Below are positions 39,752-47,697 of a stretch of 64,000 bases of DNA, piece by piece. The stretch is from Acaudatibacter sp963835495 (GTDB taxonomy: Bacteria > Pseudomonadota > Alphaproteobacteria > Caulobacterales > Caulobacteraceae). Both the position numbers and the translations under genes were made by a program. Each line of letters begins with the position of its first letter. Positions within the stretch are counted from its first letter, which is position 1. The stretch is from contig CAWIFQ010000005.1 in NCBI GenBank assembly GCA_963835495.1, positions 806,001 to 870,000 on the forward strand. The letters are read 5' to 3'. Below the pieces are notes generated by a model that worked only from the letters and a program-made list of their open reading frames with translations, did not search any database and was not told where the DNA came from.

Positions 39752-40681
39752 ATGACGGCGACGGATAAGTGGCGGACGTCCTTGAGACGTCGGGCGGTCT
39801 TGGCGATGGCGAGCGTGGCGCTCGGGCTAGCCTGCGTGGCTCAGGCCCACGCCGATTCCGCTCCCGTAGACCTGCAGGTCGTCGACCGCGAAACCGGCCG
39901 GACGCTCAAGGTCTGGCGGCACGACGGGCGTCTGTTCGTCGCCGGGGCGCCGGGCGATCGCTACGGCCTGCGCGTGACCAACCACACCGACGGCCGGGTG
40001 CTGGTGGTGATGTCGGTCGACGGCGTCAACATCCTCAGCGGCGAGACGGCGGGCTACGACCAGCGCGGCTACATCTTCGGGCCGCACCAGTCCTACGACC
40101 TGAACGGCTGGCGCAAATCCCTCTCCGAGGTCGCCGACTTCACCTTCACCCGACTGCCGCACTCCTACGCGGCGCTCACCGGCCGGCCGGCGAACGTCGG
40201 CGTGATCGGCATCGCCGTCTTCAACGAGAAGGTCGCCCCGGTGGCCGCGGAGCCGGCGCCCGCGCCGCCTCCGGACGACTCCTACCGTGGCGCAGCCGAC
40301 AGCGCCGGCGCCGACGATCGCACGTCGGTGAGCGAGATGGTGGTCACGGCGGAAAAGCGGGGGTCGCGCCGGCAATCCGCCCCCGCCACGGTCTCAGCCT
40401 TGACCAGCCGCAGCCGGGAGGCGGCCGCGGCCGAGGCCGAGCGTCGGGACGAGAAGCTGGGCACCGGCCACGGCGAGCGCGAGCAGTCGGTGATGACCAT
40501 CGAGCCGTTCGAGCGGGCGACGCCCTATCCGCAATTCACCCAGGAGATCGCCTACGACACCCACGACAACCTCGTCGCGATGGGCGTGATCCCCACTTGG
40601 CGCTACGGCGAGCGCCAGCCACGGCCGTTCCCGCGCAGCCCTGGACCGGGGTTCGTCCCCGACCCGCCGGACGATCATTGA
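39752..40681 (+). CDS. Secreted protein of an ECF-sigma locus, with TonB-box/plug-like segment
   Basis: A 309-residue exported protein (signal peptide ending AQAHA/DS near residue 34; GGAGG before ATG 39752). Residues 37-162 form one domain (LQVVDRETGRTLKVWRHDGR, YGLRVTNHTDGRVLVVMSVDGVNILSGE, GWRKSLSEVADFTFT, SYAALTGRPANVGVIGIAVFNEK) of a type often encoded beside ECF sigma genes. A Pro-rich linker leads to residues 188-218, which read DDRTSVSEMVVTAEKR... and look like the start of a TonB-dependent receptor plug. The C-terminus is Pro- and Arg-rich. Role unknown; possibly a signal or substrate of the locus. Confidence 0.75.
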   Translation: MTATDKWRTSLRRRAVLAMASVALGLACVAQAHADSAPVDLQVVDRETGRTLKVWRHDGRLFVAGAPGDRYGLRVTNHTDGRVLVVMSVDGVNILSGETAGYDQRGYIFGPHQSYDLNGWRKSLSEVADFTFTRLPHSYAALTGRPANVGVIGIAVFNEKVAPVAAEPAPAPPPDDSYRGAADSAGADDRTSVSEMVVTAEKRGSRRQSAPATVSALTSRSREAAAAEAERRDEKLGTGHGEREQSVMTIEPFERATPYPQFTQEIAYDTHDNLVAMGVIPTWRYGERQPRPFPRSPGPGFVPDPPDDH

Positions 40682-40722
40682 GCCGTCGCGCGACCAGCTG
40701 TGCTGCAGCTAGACTGCGCCTG

Positions 40723-41304
40723 ATGGAGCCGGACCCAGCGGACGACGCCGAGCTGCTCAGCGCCCACGTCGCGGGAGACGCGCACGCCTTCGCGCGCCTT
40801 TACGACCGGTACGACCGCCCATGCTTTCAATTCATTCGCAGACTGCTGGGAAGCGCGCACGCCGACGCCGCGGAAGACCTGCACCAGGAGACCTGGATCG
40901 CGATCTCGAGAAACGCCGCCGCGTTCGACCCTGCCAAGGCGGGCTTCAGCGCGTGGCTCTTCACCGTCGCGCGCCACAAGGTTTTCGACCACTTTCGCCG
41001 GGTGAAAGTGGCCGTGCTGGTCAGGAGCGGCGACGATGCGGCGCTGATGCTGATCCCCGACCGGGCGCCGAGCGCCCTGGAGACGGTGGAATCGCGCGAC
41101 CTGGCGCAGCGGATCATCACCGCGGTCGAGGCGCTCCCGCTGGAACAGCGGGGCGCGCTCGTCATGTTCGCGCACGCCGGGCTCTCGCTGGAAGAGATCG
41201 CCCAGGCCACTGGCGTCGCCGTCGAGACGGCCAAGAGCCGTCTGCGCTACGCCCGCGCGAAGCTCAGACAAGTGTTCGCTGGCGAGAGGTCGGTCCGTGT
41301 CTGA
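40723..41304 (+). CDS. ECF-type RNA polymerase sigma factor
   Basis: A 193-residue sigma-70 family factor of the extracytoplasmic-function class. Region 2 is visible as AFARLYDRYDRPCFQFIRRLLG, DLHQETWIAISRNAAAFDPAKAGFSAWLFTVARHKVFDHFRR, and region 4 as ITAVEALPLEQRGALVMFAHAGLSLEEIAQATGVAVETAKSRLRYARAKLR. The ribosome site before ATG 40723 is weak. Its stop overlaps the start of the next gene by 8 bp. The membrane-anchored downstream product is the best candidate for its anti-sigma partner. Confidence 0.92.
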   Translation: MEPDPADDAELLSAHVAGDAHAFARLYDRYDRPCFQFIRRLLGSAHADAAEDLHQETWIAISRNAAAFDPAKAGFSAWLFTVARHKVFDHFRRVKVAVLVRSGDDAALMLIPDRAPSALETVESRDLAQRIITAVEALPLEQRGALVMFAHAGLSLEEIAQATGVAVETAKSRLRYARAKLRQVFAGERSVRV

Positions 41305-42320
41305 TCCCGACGCCATGCCCGATCCGATCGACAAGGCCTACGTGGAGGCCGAAGCCGTGCTGAGCGACGAGGCGGCGCGGGCGGCCAGGCGGGCGCGGGT
41401 GCTCGCCGCCATCGCTCACAAGAGGGCGACGGACGCGGCCGCGCCCACAGCGCGACCTAGCGCATGGCGCCGCGGCGGCTGGCTGGTCGCCGCCAGCGTC
41501 ACGGCGCTGACGGTCGTAGCCGCCCTCCAGCTCTACCGGCCCGCTGTCTATGTGCCCCCGACCAAGCCGACCGCGGCCCCGCCAGCTCCTGCCGCAGCGC
41601 CCAAGGCGAGCGCCGCCGCCCCCGCGTCGCCAGCACCCGCGTCGCCAGCCCCTGCCGCGCCAGTCCCCGCCTTGCCAGCCGCGGCGCGAGCTTCCGTCCC
41701 GCCGGCCGAGGCCGCCCCGCGGGGTGCGAAGTCGCAAGCCGATGAAGCGTCCCGTCGTTGTCGCACCGCCGCCGCCGCCCGCCGCCCCCTCCGCGGCCGG
41801 GCCGACGCCTCGGGCTTTTCCCGGCGCAGAGTCCGCGCCGGCCCCGCCGCCTCCTCAGGCCGACGCCGCGCGCGAATTGGCCCCGCCGGACCAGGCGGCG
41901 AACCAACCGCAAACCCGCGACGGCGCGGCCGACGATCGCACGAACGTCACCGAGATGGTCGTCACGGCCGAAAAGCGGCAGTCGCGGCGGCCATCCGTCC
42001 CCGCCGCCGTCTCCGCCTTCACCGGTCGGATCCGACAGGCGTTCGATCCCGGCGCGCGCCTGCGGTCCGCCGCCGCCGCCGGCCGCACCGCCGACGTGGA
42101 AGCCCTGCTGAAACACGGCGCACCCATCGACTCCGCGGACGCCGATGGGGAAACCGCCCTGATGAAGAGCATCGAGGCCGGCCACCCCGCCGCCGCCGCG
42201 GTCCTCCGCCGCCATGGCGCCAGCCTCGACCAGCAGAACCACGCGGGCGAGAGCGCGAGAGACATGGCGACGGACAAAGGCGACGCCGAACTCGACCAAG
42301 CTCTTGGCCTGAGCCCGTAG
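41297..42320 (+). CDS. Membrane-anchored Pro-rich ankyrin protein, putative anti-sigma partner (apparent +1 frameshift near 41734)
   Basis: 340 residues after repair. Order: a cytoplasmic helix of about 55 residues (DPIDKAYVEAEAVLSDEAARAARRARVLAAIAHKR) that could hold the sigma factor; one membrane segment (GGWLVAASVTALTVVAALQLY); about 125 residues of Pro/Ala-rich linker; a segment DDRTNVTEMVVTAEKR... nearly identical to one in the upstream secreted protein; and a C-terminal pair of ankyrin repeats (GARLRSAAAAGRTADVEALLKHGAPID, DGETALMKSIEAGHPAAAAVLRRHGAS). Removing an extra C near 41734 joins GAKS to KPMKRPVVVAPPPPP. The layout of a membrane anchor plus Pro-rich spacer recalls TonB. Function inferred only. 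Confidence 0.75.
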
Positions 42321-42359
42321 AAGGCGACAGGCGACCGCGGACCCTAGCGAGCGCGGGGT

Positions 42360-42824
42360 CTAGTCGCGGTGATAGGGCGCGCCGGCGAGGATGGTGACCG
42401 CGCGGTAGACCTGCTCGGCCAACATGGTCCTGGCCAGCGCGTGCGGCCAGGTCTGCGGCCCGAACGACAGCGTCTGCAGCGCCGCGCCGGCCACTGCGGC
42501 GTCGAGGCCGTCCGCGCCGCCGATGGCGAAGGCCAGATGACGCACGCCGTCATCGCGCAGGGCGGCGAGCCGGGCGGCGAAGTCGCGCGAACTCATCGCG
42601 CGCCCGCGTTCGTCGCAGGCGATCAGCTGCGCATCGCCGGCGCGCGCCAGGATCGCCTCGGCCTCCGCGAGCTTGCCCGGCTTGCGCGCCTCGACTTCCA
42701 GAATGTCGATGGGGCTGAGACCCAGCGCGCGGCCCGAGGCCGTCGCCCGCTCGGCGTAGTCGCGCGCCATCGCCGCCTCGGGCGCCGAGCCCAGCTTGCC
42801 GACGCAGATCAGCGAGATGCGCAG
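42360..42824 (-). CDS. rlmH: 23S rRNA (pseudouridine1915-N3)-methyltransferase RlmH
   Basis: A 154-residue SPOUT methyltransferase that modifies helix 69 of 23S rRNA. Motifs: RISLICVGKLGSAPEAAMARDYAERA, IDILEVEARKP, LIACDERGRAMSSRDFAARLA, FAIGGADGLD and LSFGPQTWPHALARTMLAEQVYRAVTILAGAPYHRD, the latter being the SAM-binding knot. The natural N-terminus LRISLICVGKLG has no ATG, GTG or TTG in frame after the upstream TAA; only CTG at 42824 fits the expected length. Either a rare CTG start or a base error is present. The first ATG (42770) would lose the first strand. Confidence 0.9.
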   Translation of the reverse strand: MRISLICVGKLGSAPEAAMARDYAERATASGRALGLSPIDILEVEARKPGKLAEAEAILARAGDAQLIACDERGRAMSSRDFAARLAALRDDGVRHLAFAIGGADGLDAAVAGAALQTLSFGPQTWPHALARTMLAEQVYRAVTILAGAPYHRD

Positions 42825-42843
42825 GGGTTCGACTTAAGGGGGA

Positions 42844-43320
42844 TCAGTTGACCGCGCGGCGCGGCGGCTCGACCGACCAGATCTTCTCGATGTTGTAGAA
42901 CGCCCGGACTTCCGGACGGAACAGGTGGACGATCACATCCCCGGCGTCGATCAGCACCCAGTCGCAATGCGGCAGGCCTTCGACCCGCGCGCGGCCATGG
43001 CCGGCGTCCTTCAGCGCGCGCAGCAGGTGGTCGGCCATCGCCCCGACGTGACGGTGCGAACGGCCAGACGCGACGATCATGCCGTCGGCCACCGAACTCT
43101 TGTCCTTCAGGTCGATGAAGACGATGTCCTGAGCTTTCTCGTCGTCGAGGCGTTCGAGCAAAAGCCGTTCAAGCACAACGCTGGCGGACGCCGCGGCGCC
43201 CTGGTCGTCGTCCGAGGCGCTGGCCGGAGACGATATCTCCGAAGCGACCTCTTGCGCACTCGGCGCGGTATTGCGGTTCAGGGGATGCTCCCGTGGGTGT
43301 CTCTCGCAATTTCGCAACAT
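42844..43320 (-). CDS. rsfS: Ribosomal silencing factor RsfS
   Basis: A 158-residue protein that binds uL14 and keeps ribosomal subunits apart when nutrients run low. The core is LERLDDEKAQDIVFIDLKDKSSVADGMIVASGRSHRHVGAMADHLLRALKDAGHGRARVEGLPHCDWVLIDAGDVIVHLFRPEVRAFYNIEKIW. The N-terminal 45 residues are low-complexity and the start is uncertain (ATG 43320 chosen). Position between nadD and rlmH is the standard bacterial arrangement. Confidence 0.92.
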   Translation of the reverse strand: MLRNCERHPREHPLNRNTAPSAQEVASEISSPASASDDDQGAAASASVVLERLLLERLDDEKAQDIVFIDLKDKSSVADGMIVASGRSHRHVGAMADHLLRALKDAGHGRARVEGLPHCDWVLIDAGDVIVHLFRPEVRAFYNIEKIWSVEPPRRAVN

Positions 43321-43340
43321 AGCACGGGCGCCGGGTCTGG

Positions 43341-44018
43341 TCAGGGGGAAATCTGGGACGGCGGGGTCCGCCCCGGCAGCGCGCGCCTCAGTGCTGTCGA
43401 AGATGTGAAGTTCAGCGGCCCCGTCAAATAGACCCAAGCCGGCGGCTTTCGGCAGGGCAGGGTCGCCGCCGCGGCCGGGGGAATCCGCGCCCAGGCGAAG
43501 CGGCGGGCGGCCGGCGAGGTGCGGGCTTTCAGGGCGGTCCAGGGCCGCGAGACCACCGCCACCGGCGCCTCGCGCATGATCTGGGTCCAGCCGCGCCAGC
43601 GGTGGAACGTCGCCAGGCTGTCGGCGCCCATGATCCAGACGAAGCAGACGCCCGGATAGCGCGCCTTCAGCACCCGCAGCGTGTCGATGGTGTAGTGCGA
43701 GCCGATCGCGGTCTCGGCGTCGGACACGATCATCGATGGCCCCTGGGCGTAACGCAGCGCATTCCACACCCGCCGGGTCTGCGCCTCGGTCTCATGGGTC
43801 GGCTTCAGCGGATTCTGCGGCGAGACCAGCCAGATCACCCGGTCCAGCCGCAGACGGCGCAGCGCCGTCTCGGCGACATGGGCGTGACCCTCGTGCGCCG
43901 GGTTGAACGAGCCGCCGAACAGGCCCACCCGCATGCCGCGCTTCAGGTCGAACCCCAGCCGCAACACCCGCGGCCGACCCGCGGCCGGAACGCGCCGGGC
44001 CGGCCCCGCGAACCACAT
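43341..44018 (-). CDS. nadD: Nicotinate-nucleotide adenylyltransferase
   Basis: A nucleotidyltransferase that makes deamido-NAD from nicotinate mononucleotide and ATP. The N-terminal motif GLFGGSFNPAHEGHAHVAE contains the H-x-G-H nucleotide site; WLVSPQNPLKP, YTIDTLRVLKARYPGVCFVWIMGADSLATFHRWRGW and the C-terminal TALRRALPG (normally a S-S-T-x-I-R site, here SSTALR) follow the family. I chose ATG 44018 (225 residues) with AGGAC upstream; ATG 43931 (MRVGLFGG) is an alternative. It leads nadD-rsfS-rlmH. Confidence 0.9.
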   Translation of the reverse strand: MWFAGPARRVPAAGRPRVLRLGFDLKRGMRVGLFGGSFNPAHEGHAHVAETALRRLRLDRVIWLVSPQNPLKPTHETEAQTRRVWNALRYAQGPSMIVSDAETAIGSHYTIDTLRVLKARYPGVCFVWIMGADSLATFHRWRGWTQIMREAPVAVVSRPWTALKARTSPAARRFAWARIPPAAAATLPCRKPPAWVYLTGPLNFTSSTALRRALPGRTPPSQISP

Positions 44019-44092
44019 CGAACGCCTGTCCTTTTGCTCAGACTGAGCCTTACTAGGCGCCATTCGTCACCGGCGCAAACCGCAGAAGATTC

Positions 44093-44206
44093 ACCACCAA
44101 GGTCACCAAGAACAGCAAGTGCGCGCAGAGCGCGCCGGATAGTCTCCAGATATACGAGCCGTTTGGCGGCGTGAGACGCCTTGGTGTTCTTGGTGGCCTT
44201 GGTGGT
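44093..44206. repeat. Inverted repeat of triplicated 9-mers (CACCAAG type)
   Basis: The left arm (44093-44119) holds three 9-base units starting CACCAA at 44095 and 44104 and CAGCAA at 44113. The right arm (44180-44206) matches its reverse complement at 25 of 27 bases; the loop is 60 bases. It lies between nadD and proB. The layout is the same as the CACGAA element at 17039-17126. Confidence 0.8.
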
Positions 44207-44244
44207 TCATACCCTCCGACCGCCAAGCCCGAGTGGGTGCAAGA

Positions 44245-45363
44245 CTATCCCGCCAGCGCCAGGTCGTCGGCGTGGATCAGGGGGCCGGCGGAGTAGCCCA
44301 GCGTGGATTCGATCGCGTCGGACTTGAGGCCGACGATGCGGGCCGCGTCGGCCGCGTCATAGCGCGAGAGCCCCCGGCCGACCTCGCGGCCGGCGAGGTC
44401 GCGCACGATCACCGCATCGCCCTTCTCGAACCGGCCCTCCACCGTGCGCACTCCGGCCGACAGCAGGCTCTTGCCGGATCGCAGCGCCCTGGCCGCGCCG
44501 TCGTCGACCACCAGCGCGCCCTGGGTCGAGAGCGAGCCGGCGATCCAGGCCTTGTAGGCGGCAGCCGGTGTGGCGGCGGCCTGGAACAGGGTCGCCAGCG
44601 CTCCGTCCTCGACGGCGCGCAGCGGCGCGGGGCGGCGGCCCAGCGTGATCAGGGTCGAGCAGCCGGCGGCGGCGGCGATCCGCACGGCGGCCAGCTTGGT
44701 CGCCATGCCGCCGGAGCCGCCGACGTTGGCGCCGCCGGCCATCGCCTCGATCTGCGGCGTCAGCGCCTCGACCAGCGGCAGATGTTGGGCGGCCGGATCG
44801 CGGCGCGGGTCGGCGGTGTAGAGCCCGTCGACGTCGGAGAGCAGCACCAGCAGGTCGGCGCCGACCATCTGGGCGACGCGGGCGGCGAGGCGGTCGTTGT
44901 CGCCGTAGCGCAGCTCCTCGGTGGCCACGGTGTCGTTCTCGTTGACCACGGGGACGACGCCCAGCTCCAGCAGCGTCTCCAGCGTGGCGCGGACGTTGAG
45001 GTAGCGGCGGCGCACCTCGGTGTCGTCGGGCGTCATCAGCACCTGGGCGACGGTGATCCCGACCGGCGCAAGCGCTTCCTCCCAGGCCCGCATCAGCCGC
45101 GACTGGCCGGCGGCGGCGGCGGCCTGCTTCTCGGGCAGGGTGAGGGACTTGCGCTTGAGCGACAGCCGCTGGCGGCCCAGCGCCACGGCGCCGGAGGAGA
45201 CGATCAGCAGCTTCTGGCCCCGCGCCCGCAGCCGGCCGAGGTCGGCGGCCAGCGCCTCCAGCCACGCCGCGTCGGCGGCGCCGGTATCGGGGTCGACGAT
45301 CAGGGCCGAGCCGACCTTGATCACCACGAAGCGAGCCGAGGCGAGCGTGGTCACGGCTGCCAA
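44245..45363 (-). CDS. proB: Glutamate 5-kinase
   Basis: A 372-residue enzyme that phosphorylates glutamate in the first step of proline synthesis. The amino-acid-kinase domain shows FVVIKVGSALIVD, LLIVSSGAVALG, VPVVNENDTVATEELRYGDNDRLAARVA, LLVLLSDVDGLYTADPR and GSGGMATKLAAVRIA. The C-terminal PUA domain follows (ALVVDDGAARALRSGKSLLSAGVRTVEGRFEKGDAVIV). Its start lies inside the 3' end of obgE (13-bp overlap), so the two are translated in tandem. Confidence 0.96.
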   Translation of the reverse strand: MAAVTTLASARFVVIKVGSALIVDPDTGAADAAWLEALAADLGRLRARGQKLLIVSSGAVALGRQRLSLKRKSLTLPEKQAAAAAGQSRLMRAWEEALAPVGITVAQVLMTPDDTEVRRRYLNVRATLETLLELGVVPVVNENDTVATEELRYGDNDRLAARVAQMVGADLLVLLSDVDGLYTADPRRDPAAQHLPLVEALTPQIEAMAGGANVGGSGGMATKLAAVRIAAAAGCSTLITLGRRPAPLRAVEDGALATLFQAAATPAAAYKAWIAGSLSTQGALVVDDGAARALRSGKSLLSAGVRTVEGRFEKGDAVIVRDLAGREVGRGLSRYDAADAARIVGLKSDAIESTLGYSAGPLIHADDLALAG

Positions 45364-46389
45364 CTGCTCCCGGCTTCAGGCGCGGCCTCCGGCGCCCGCT
45401 CGCCGCGCACCTCGGCGAAGGCGGCGCGCAGCAAGGCGGTGACCCCCTCGCGCGAGACGGCCGAGACCAGCCTGGGCGGGTGGCCGATCGCCGACGCCAG
45501 CTGCGCGGCCTTCTCGGCGCGGGTCTCGGCATCCAGGGCGTCGACCTTGGTCAGCGCGACCAGTTCGGGCTTCTCGGCCAGGCCCTCGCCATAGGCGGCG
45601 AGCTCGCCGCGCACGGTGCGCCAGTCGCCGGGCGACGTCGTCGGAGGTGGCGTCGATCAGATGGATCAGCACCGCGGTCCGCTCAAGGTGGCCGAGGAAG
45701 CGCACGCCCAGCCCCGCGCCTTCGGCGGCGCCCTCGATCAGACCCGGAATGTCGGCCAGCACGAAGCGCTCGGTGGGCGACAGGTCCACCACGCCCAGGT
45801 TGGGCGTCAGGGTGGTGAACGGATAGTCGGCGATCTTCGGCGTCGCGGCCGAGACGGCGGCGAGAAAGGTCGACTTGCCGGCGTTGGGCAGCCCGACCAG
45901 GCCGACATCGGCGATCAGCTTCAGCCGCAGCCAGATCTCCTTCTCCTCGCCCGGCAGACCGGGGTTGGCGTAGGAGGGCGCGCGATTGACCGGGCCTTTG
46001 AAGCGGGTGTTGCCGAAGCCGCCGTTGCCGCCGGCCGCCAGGCGCACCCGCATGCCGGCTTGATCGAGGTCGGCGATCAGGGTTTCGCGGTCGGCCTCGA
46101 GCACCTGGGTGCCGACCGGCACGCGCAGCTCGATGTCCGCGCCGTTGGCGCCGTGGCGGTCGCGCCCCATGCCGTGGCCGCCGGTGCCGGCCTTGAAGTG
46201 CTGCTGATAGCGGAAGTCGATCAGGGTGTTCAGACCCTCGACCGCCTCGATCCAGACATCGCCGCCGCGCCCGCCATCGCCGCCATCCGGTCCGCCACGC
46301 GGGATGAACTTCTCGCGACGAAATGACACAGCGCCGGCGCCGCCGTCGCCGGACCGGATCATGACTTTGCACTGGTCGAGAAACTTCAT
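45351..46389 (-). CDS. obgE: GTPase ObgE/CgtA (apparent +1 frameshift near 45632)
   Basis: An essential ribosome-assembly GTPase. The glycine-rich Obg domain fills the first 160 residues (MKFLDQCKVMIRSGDGGAGAVSFRREKFIPRGGPDGGDGGRGGD). The G domain follows with GLPNAGKST (G1), TTLTPNLG (G2), DIPGLIEGA (G3), then TKVD (G4) and SAVSREGV (G5). The written frame breaks after ATSDDVA; removing one base of the GGG at about 45632 gives AGDWRTVRGELAAYGEGLAEKPELVALTKVD and an end at 45351, 345 residues. As Obg is essential, this is almost surely a sequence error. Confidence 0.93.
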
Positions 46390-46457
46390 GGCGGGGGTTT
46401 AGACGAAGATGTCGCCGAGCCCTAGGAGCTCCGCCTTCGCCAGTCTTGGAATCAAGA

Positions 46458-46487
46458 AGCTTCCCGGACCCATGGGCCCGAGAAGCT
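46458..46487 (-). terminator. Long palindrome downstream of the 68-residue exosortase target gene
   Basis: A 30-bp near-perfect palindrome centred on CCATGG (arms AGCTTC-CGG-CCC and GGG-CCG-GAAGCT with two mismatched pairs). Read on the minus strand it follows the small target gene by about 30 bp and is succeeded by CTTCTTGATT, so it may terminate that transcript before obgE. The stretch 46390-46516 contains no gene. Confidence 0.5.
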
Positions 46488-46516
46488 GCCTGTCTTCAAC
46501 GAACTAGGTGGTGAAC

Positions 46517-46723
46517 CTAGGAAGCGATGGCCTTCGCCGCCGCGCGGTGACGGATCACCAGACGCGCGATGGCGTAGGCGCCGATCACGGCGAGCACCGC
46601 GGGCACGCCCACCGCCAGGTCGGGGGCAGGCGCCGGCGCCGGGTGGTTGATCCACCATGCGCCCTGCGCGAACGCGGGAGCAACGCCGACCAGCGAAACA
46701 AGTATTCCAACTAGGACTTTCAA
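46517..46723 (-). CDS. 68-residue protein made of a signal peptide plus an exosortase-type C-terminal sorting signal
   Basis: TTG 46723 is chosen because GGAGGG lies 6 bp upstream; ATG 46753 is in frame but adds an unlikely leader. Residues 1-19 are a signal peptide ending AFA. Residues 20-39 are a short stretch, QGAWWINHPAPAPAPDLAVG. Then come a hydrophobic helix (about 40-57, VPAVLAVIGAYAIARLVI) and a basic end (RHRAAAK). Motif, helix and basic tail in this order form a PEP-CTERM-like sorting signal, though with PAPDLAVGVPA in place of a plain PEP. The divergent neighbour is an exosortase. After both cleavages only a peptide of about 10-20 residues would remain. Confidence 0.68.
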   Translation of the reverse strand: MKVLVGILVSLVGVAPAFAQGAWWINHPAPAPAPDLAVGVPAVLAVIGAYAIARLVIRHRAAAKAIAS

Positions 46724-46737
46724 CGAACCCTCCAGCG

Positions 46738-46751
46738 GTACGATCCCGTAC
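46738..46751. promoter_or_regulatory. Small palindrome in the leader of the 68-residue gene
   Basis: Perfect inverted repeat GTACG-ATCC-CGTAC, 15-28 bp upstream of TTG 46723, next to its ribosome site. It could be an operator for the divergent exosortase/target pair or an RNA hairpin touching translation. No promoter can be fixed with confidence in the 134-bp divergent region. Confidence 0.3.
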
Positions 46752-46857
46752 ATGCCTTGATGAAACAGGGGGATAGTGCAAACGGACTGCGCCGTCCATC
46801 CATCTCCCCTCCGACGCGAAGCGTTAACCTCTGGCAAGCGGATCCACTGAGACACCT

Positions 46858-47697
46858 ATGTCCGCGCCGACGAACACACAGTCCGCCACCGTATGGTTAA
46901 GCTTGAAAGAGCTGGCTCTGTGGTCAAGCTTGCTGTTACTGGCCAACGGCCTGCTCGGATCGCTCGTTGGCGGGCAATTCGGCTTCGGCCCAGACGGAAT
47001 CCTGGACTTCATCTTCGGGGGCGGGTTCCTGATGGTCGCGTGGGGCGCGGCCATCTGGCTTCTGCTGCGGGCGCCGGCGAAGGCCGCGTCGCTTCCGGAC
47101 GTGCTCGCGACACTCGGCCTGTGCGTCATCGGCGCCCTCGCCCAGCCCGAAGCGCTTCCCATTGCGGTCACGGGCCTTGGCCTTTGGCTGTTCCTGAAGA
47201 AGGACGACGAGATCCGCGCCGCCGGCGCGGTGTTGCTCGCGATCGCTTCGCAGCAATTCTGGGGCCACCTCATCCTCGGCGCGCTCGCGCCGGAGCTGGT
47301 GCGACTCGACGCCGCAATGGTCGGAGAGGCCATGGTCCAGACGGTCAGGGGCTCGTCCTGGCACGACAACATCATCACCGCGCCGAGCGGCTATTCGATC
47401 GTCGTGCTTGAAGGTTGCTCGAGCTTCGCCAACGTTTCGACCGCTTTGCTCGCCTGGGTGGCCTTCGGCCGGCTCGAGCGCGTGAAGTGGCTGCCGCGAG
47501 ACCTAGTCGTCGGCGCAGTCGTGGTCGTCTCGCAGATCGCCTTGAACGTCACGCGGATGTATTTGATGGCGCAATCCCCCCAGAACTATCTGTACTGGCA
47601 CGACGACGGCGGGAAGCAGCTCTACGTCGCCGCGGCCTCGGCCGCGGCGGTGTTCATCAGTGTCGTGGGGACGAATTGGGCCGGCCGAACGCGGTGA
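46858..47697 (+). CDS. Exosortase/archaeosortase family protein
   Basis: A 279-residue polytopic membrane transpeptidase. The catalytic residues of the exosortase family are visible: Cys187 in VLEGCSSFANVS, Arg233 in ALNVTRMYL and His248 in YLYWHDDGGKQLY, each at the outer end of a hydrophobic helix. About eight membrane segments can be drawn. Exosortases cleave C-terminal sorting signals of exported proteins and hand them to an acceptor, often within an exopolysaccharide programme; no glycan genes are near. Divergent from a 68-residue candidate substrate; its stop overlaps the next start (GTGA). Confidence 0.85.
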   Translation: MSAPTNTQSATVWLSLKELALWSSLLLLANGLLGSLVGGQFGFGPDGILDFIFGGGFLMVAWGAAIWLLLRAPAKAASLPDVLATLGLCVIGALAQPEALPIAVTGLGLWLFLKKDDEIRAAGAVLLAIASQQFWGHLILGALAPELVRLDAAMVGEAMVQTVRGSSWHDNIITAPSGYSIVVLEGCSSFANVSTALLAWVAFGRLERVKWLPRDLVVGAVVVVSQIALNVTRMYLMAQSPQNYLYWHDDGGKQLYVAAASAAAVFISVVGTNWAGRTR

